Shown here: in pieces, positions 16,285 through 19,315 of the stretch
How positions within the stretch are numbered: position 1 is the first letter of the stretch
Layout of the letters: each line of letters begins with the position of its first letter
NCBI GenBank assembly: GCA_041488295.1
Contig: JBGPOZ010000069.1
Location: forward strand, 1 to 19,315
DNA from: URHD0088 sp041488295
GTDB taxonomy: Bacteria > Pseudomonadota > Alphaproteobacteria > ATCC43930 > CGMCC-115725
Length of the DNA stretch: 19,315 bases
Direction of reading: 5' to 3'
Notes under the pieces: generated by a model
What the model was told of the DNA's origin: nothing
The model's input: only the letters and a program-made list of their open reading frames with translations
The model's database searches: none
Translations under genes and position numbers: made by a program

Positions 16285-16313
16285 ACTCATCACGCCTTGT
16301 CCCGCACTGTCAA
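16285..16313 (-). promoter_or_regulatory. Candidate fabD promoter
   Basis: On the minus strand a perfect TTGACA (complement of 16308-16313) is followed by a 17-bp spacer and ATGAGT (complement of 16285-16290). The -10 is poor, but the -35 is exact and well placed, giving a transcript start near 16278 and a leader of about 22 nt. CCCGC and GCGGG at 16301-16305 and 16314-16318 form a small dyad around the -35. Confidence 0.45.
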
Positions 16314-16351
16314 GCGGGTGCGCCACGGCATCGCCGCGGCGGCCGGATCCC

Positions 16352-19120
16352 CTACTCCGCCGCCTGCGCTCCCGCCGCCATCGCCTCGACCTTCGCCGCG
16401 CAGTATTTGAACTCGGGGATCTTGCCGACCGGGTCGAGCTGCGGGTTGGTCAGGATGTTGGCGGCGGCCTCGGCGTAGCAGAACGGGATGAAGATCATGC
16501 CGGGCGGGATCGCGGCGTCCGAGCGCGCCGCGAGCTCGATGGTGCCGCGCCGCGTCGAAACGCGCACCATGCCACCCGGTACGATGCCGAATTTGCGGAG
16601 ATCCGCCGGCGCCATCGAGACATGGGCGTCGGGCTCGAGCTCGTCGAGCACCGAAGCGCGGCGCGTCATGGCGCCGGTGTGCCAATGCTCGAGCTGGCGG
16701 CCGGTGGTGAGGACCATCGGGTAGGTGGCGTCGGGCTCTTCGGCCGGGTTGACGATCGCGGCGGGTACGAATCTGCCGCGGCCGGATTTGGTCGGAAAAC
16801 CGTCGCCGAACACGATCTCGTTGCCCGGCTTGTCGGGCGCATCGCACGGATAGGTTACCGAGCTCTCGCGCTCCAAGCGCTCCCAGCTGATGTTGGCGAG
16901 GCTCGGCATGGCCTTGCCCATCTCGGCGAAGATGTCGCGCGGATGAGTGTAGTTCCAGGGAAGGCCGATACGGCGGGCGATCTCCTGGGTGATCGCCCAA
17001 TCCTCGCGCGCCTCGCCCGGCAACGGCAGCGCCTTGCGGCCCAATTGGACCTGGCGGTTGGTGTTGCTGACCGTGCCGTCCTTTTCGGGCCAGGCGGAGG
17101 CCGGCAGGACCACATCGGCATAGCGCGCCGTCTCGGTGAGGAAGATGTCCTGGACGACGAGATGCTCCAATTTCGCCAGCGCCGCGCGCGCGTGGCTCAC
17201 GTCGGGATCGGACATCGCCGGGTTCTCGCCCATGATGTACATGCCCTTGATCACGTCGGCATGGACGGCGTCCATGATCTCGACGACGGTGAGGCCGCGT
17301 TTGGGATCGAGCTTTGCGCCCCACAGCTCTTCGTAGAAAGCGCGGATCGCCGCGTCCTCGACGCTCTTGTAATCGGGGAAGAACATCGGGATGAGGCCGG
17401 CATCCGAGGCGCCCTGGACGTTGTTCTGGCCGCGCAGCGGATGGAGCCCGGTGCCGGGCCTGCCGACCTGCCCCGTCACCATCGCGAGGGCGATGAGACA
17501 GCGGGCATTGTCGGTGCCGTGGATGTGCTGCGAGATGCCCATGCCCCAGAAGATGATCGAGGCTTCGGAGCGCGCGTATTTGCGCGCGACGATGCGCAAG
17601 GTCGCGGCGTCGATGCCGCAGAGGGGCGCCATCGCCTCGGGCGAATAGTCCTTGATGTGCTGACGCAGCGCCTCGAAATCCTCGGTATGCGCCTGGACGT
17701 ATTGGCGATCGTGCAGCCCTTCCTCGATGATCGTGTGCAGCAAGGCGTTCAGCATCGCCACGTCGCGGCCGGGCTTGAATTGGAGCATGTGCGTCGCGTG
17801 ACGCTTCAGCGCCTGGCCGCGCGGGTCCATGACGATGAGGGTGGCGCCGCGCTTCACGGCGTTCTTGAAGAAGGTGGCCGCGACCGGATGGTTCTCGGTC
17901 GGGTTGGCGCCGATGACGATGATGACCTCGGCGTCTTCGGCGGCGGTGAAGGGCGCCGTCACCGCGCCCGAGCCGATCCCTTCGATGAGCGCCGCCACCG
18001 ACGAGGCGTGGCAAAGCCGCGTGCAATGATCGACATTGTTGGTGCCGAAGCCGGTGCGCACCAGCTTCTGGAAGAGATAGGCCTCCTCGTTCGACCCCTT
18101 GGCCGAGCCGAAGCCTGAGAGGGCCTTGCCGCCCTCGCGCTCGCGAATGCGCTTCAGGCCGGCGGCGGCGCGATCCAGCGCCTCTTCCCATGAGGCCTCG
18201 CGGAAATGCGTCAATGGATTGGCGGGGTCGATCGCGACATCGTGCTTGGAAACGCCGTCCCTCCGGATCATCGGCTTCGTCAGGCGGTGCGGATGGTGGA
18301 CGTAATCGAAGCCGAAGCGGCCCTTGACGCAGAGCCGGTTGTGGTTCGCCGGGCCGTCGCGGCCCTCGACGTTGACGATCGTGTCGTTCTTGATCTCGAA
18401 GGTGAGCTGGCAGCCGACGCCGCAATAGGGGCAGACGCTGTGGACCTCGCGGTCGGGCGCGTTGGTGAAGGCGCCCGCGGCGTCGATTTGGGTCGCCGGC
18501 ATGAGCGCGCCGGTGGGACAGGCCTGGACGCACTCGCCGCAGGCAACGCAGGTGCTGTTGCCCATGGGATCGTCGAAATCGAAGACGATCTTCTCGTGCG
18601 CGCCGCGCGCCGCCATTCCGATCACGTCATTGACCTGGACCTCGCGGCAGGCGCGGACGCAGAGATTGCAATGGATGCACGCATCGAGCTGCACCGCCAT
18701 CGCCGGGTGCGAGCGGTCGGCCTTCGGCCGCTCGCCGCGCGGGAAGCGGCTCTCGGATACGGCGACGCGGTCGGCCCAGTTCCAGAAGCGGGAGTTGGGA
18801 TCGTGCGCCGTCGCGCGCGCCGGCTGGTCGGCGATCAGGAGCTCGAAGACGAGCTTGCGCGAGGTCTTGGCGCGCTCGCTTGCCGACTGCACCTTCATGC
18901 CGGGCGAGGGCTTGCGGATGCATGAGGCGGCGAGCACGCGCTCGCCCTCGATCTCGACCATGCAGGCTCTACAATTGCCGTCGGGGCGGTAGCCCGGCGC
19001 CGGGCTGTAGCAGAGATGCGGGATCTCGGTGCCGCGCCGGTTCGCGACCTGCCAGATCGTCTCGTCCGGCCGCGCCTCGACCTCGGCGCCGTCGAGGGTG
19101 AATTTGATGGTGTCGGTCAT
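16352..19120 (-). CDS. fdhF: Formate dehydrogenase alpha subunit (Mo/W-bis-MGD, cysteine type)
   Basis: The 922-residue cytosolic enzyme oxidises formate to CO2. A 2Fe-2S domain (C37, C50, C53, C67) comes first, then two ferredoxin-like 4Fe-4S clusters (C148/C151/C154/C158 and C191/C194/C197/C201), and then the catalytic domain with its own 4Fe-4S cluster (C230, C233, C237, C264) followed by K266. The metal ligand is C370, encoded by TGC, followed by the essential H371; no selenocysteine codon is used. A molydopterin dinucleotide-binding C-terminal domain spans about 800-910. The NuoG-type H-x3-C-x2-C cluster found in FdsA-like subunits is absent: residues 97-112 hold no cysteine. The start ATG has GAAGGA eight bases upstream. 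No beta or gamma subunit, fdhD or cofactor gene is in view, so the electron acceptor is unknown. Confidence 0.93.
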   Translation of the reverse strand: MTDTIKFTLDGAEVEARPDETIWQVANRRGTEIPHLCYSPAPGYRPDGNCRACMVEIEGERVLAASCIRKPSPGMKVQSASERAKTSRKLVFELLIADQPARATAHDPNSRFWNWADRVAVSESRFPRGERPKADRSHPAMAVQLDACIHCNLCVRACREVQVNDVIGMAARGAHEKIVFDFDDPMGNSTCVACGECVQACPTGALMPATQIDAAGAFTNAPDREVHSVCPYCGVGCQLTFEIKNDTIVNVEGRDGPANHNRLCVKGRFGFDYVHHPHRLTKPMIRRDGVSKHDVAIDPANPLTHFREASWEEALDRAAAGLKRIREREGGKALSGFGSAKGSNEEAYLFQKLVRTGFGTNNVDHCTRLCHASSVAALIEGIGSGAVTAPFTAAEDAEVIIVIGANPTENHPVAATFFKNAVKRGATLIVMDPRGQALKRHATHMLQFKPGRDVAMLNALLHTIIEEGLHDRQYVQAHTEDFEALRQHIKDYSPEAMAPLCGIDAATLRIVARKYARSEASIIFWGMGISQHIHGTDNARCLIALAMVTGQVGRPGTGLHPLRGQNNVQGASDAGLIPMFFPDYKSVEDAAIRAFYEELWGAKLDPKRGLTVVEIMDAVHADVIKGMYIMGENPAMSDPDVSHARAALAKLEHLVVQDIFLTETARYADVVLPASAWPEKDGTVSNTNRQVQLGRKALPLPGEAREDWAITQEIARRIGLPWNYTHPRDIFAEMGKAMPSLANISWERLERESSVTYPCDAPDKPGNEIVFGDGFPTKSGRGRFVPAAIVNPAEEPDATYPMVLTTGRQLEHWHTGAMTRRASVLDELEPDAHVSMAPADLRKFGIVPGGMVRVSTRRGTIELAARSDAAIPPGMIFIPFCYAEAAANILTNPQLDPVGKIPEFKYCAAKVEAMAAGAQAAE
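19017..19063 (-). repeat. Inverted segment shared by the two formate dehydrogenase genes, copy 1
   Basis: These 47 bases, read on the minus strand, match 19269-19315 on the plus strand at 45 of 47 positions; both differences are third codon positions. They encode ETIWQVANRRGTEIPH in the minus-strand gene. The match runs to the window edge, so its full length is unknown. Confidence 0.85.
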
Positions 19121-19163
19121 ACTAACATTCCTTCGACCATGCACCCAATACCCCGCACCCCGG

Positions 19164-19186
19164 CCCTCCCCCGCAAGGGGGGAGGG
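19164..19186. repeat. Hairpin repeat module between the divergent formate dehydrogenase genes
   Basis: CCCTCCCCC (19164-19172) and GGGGGAGGG (19178-19186) form a perfect 9-bp stem around a GCAAG loop. Composition and the Pro-Ser-Pro / Gly-Glu-Gly peptide it would encode place it in the same repeat class as 125-247. It fills the centre of the 91-bp divergent gap, where promoter elements for both genes would be expected. Confidence 0.65.
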
Positions 19187-19211
19187 AGGACGACACGCGT
19201 GGAGCCCACCG

Positions 19212-19315
19212 ATGACCGACGCGATCAAGTTTCTGCTCGACGGCGAGGAGGCCGAGGCGCTTCCCGGCGAGACGATCTGGCAGGTCGCCAACCGCCGCGG
19301 CACCGAGATCCCGCA
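19212..19315 (+). CDS. Second formate dehydrogenase alpha subunit, N-terminal fragment (partial)
   Basis: The frame starts at ATG 19212 with GGAG seven bases upstream and continues open to the window edge (34 full codons). It reads MTDAIKFLLDGEEAEALP and then ETIWQVANRRGTEIP, identical at 28 of the first 34 residues to the minus-strand formate dehydrogenase. This is the start of a 2Fe-2S ferredoxin-like domain, so it is very probably a paralog placed head to head. Whether it is a full enzyme, a truncated copy, or a separate small 2Fe-2S protein cannot be seen. The two start codons are separated by 91 bp. Confidence 0.8.
   Translation, partial: MTDAIKFLLDGEEAEALPGETIWQVANRRGTEIP
19269..19315 (+). 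repeat. Inverted segment shared by the two formate dehydrogenase genes, copy 2
   Basis: This is the plus-strand partner of 19017-19063, with 45 of 47 bases identical. The preceding part of the two genes is clearly more diverged, so similarity rises abruptly here. Confidence 0.85.

Noticed and set aside
18011..18013. Possible selenocysteine site in the formate dehydrogenase
   Set aside because: The codon at the metal-ligand position is TGC (cysteine), so no UGA recoding or SECIS element is needed.
16290..18533. A 747-codon minus-strand frame overlapping the formate dehydrogenase in another register
   Set aside because: It is Arg/Pro/His-rich without motifs, while the main frame holds every iron-sulfur and cofactor ligand.

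Overview
The window is about 19.3 kb of GC-rich DNA from an alphaproteobacterial chromosome, most likely of the Hyphomicrobiales (Rhizobiales) type. I base this on the protein sequences, on the order lptF-lptG-lptD-surA-pdxA-rsmA facing gmk-yicC-mltG-fabF-acpP-fabG-fabD, and on promoter-like elements of the TTGAC / TATCGG kind. No rRNA, tRNA, CRISPR array, prophage or insertion-sequence transposase is visible. Nearly everything is housekeeping, and no gap longer than 300 bases lacks a gene.

Layout. (1) Positions 1-2197, minus strand: the first codons of a probable MBL-fold hydrolase, then holC (DNA polymerase III chi) and pepA (leucyl aminopeptidase), read in the order pepA-holC. A hairpin-rich intergenic repeat lies at 125-247, and holC reads through most of it. 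(2) Positions 2370-10084, plus strand: an envelope and cofactor cluster. lptF and lptG encode the inner-membrane LPS export permeases, lptD the outer-membrane LPS translocon, surA the periplasmic chaperone that helps LptD-type barrels fold, pdxA a pyridoxal phosphate biosynthesis enzyme and rsmA (ksgA) the 16S rRNA dimethylase. This is the same lptD-surA-pdxA-rsmA order as in E. coli, with lptFG placed in front. (3) Positions 10085-10221: a convergent junction holding an 85-bp imperfect inverted repeat. (4) Positions 10222-16256, minus strand: fabD-fabG-acpP-fabF (fatty acid synthesis) followed by mltG (glycan chain release), yicC and gmk. (5) Positions 16352-19315: a cysteine-type molybdenum/tungsten formate dehydrogenase alpha subunit on the minus strand. 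Divergent to it, 91 bp away, is the start of a second, closely related copy on the plus strand that runs off the window edge.

How the genes work together. Regions 2 and 4 are growth-linked envelope operons: acyl chains made by the Fab enzymes on AcpP feed phospholipid and lipid A, LptFG and LptD export the LPS, SurA assists barrel assembly and MltG trims new glycan strands. The formate dehydrogenase pair is an energy-metabolism unit beside them and is the most accessory-looking part of the window.

I found no clearly new multi-gene system. The items most worth a second look are the head-to-head formate dehydrogenase paralogs and their near-identical inverted segments, the repeat-encoded tail of HolC, the G11 tract in the fabD-fabG junction, the regulatory-looking island between lptD and surA, and two candidate leaderless starts (lptF, surA).
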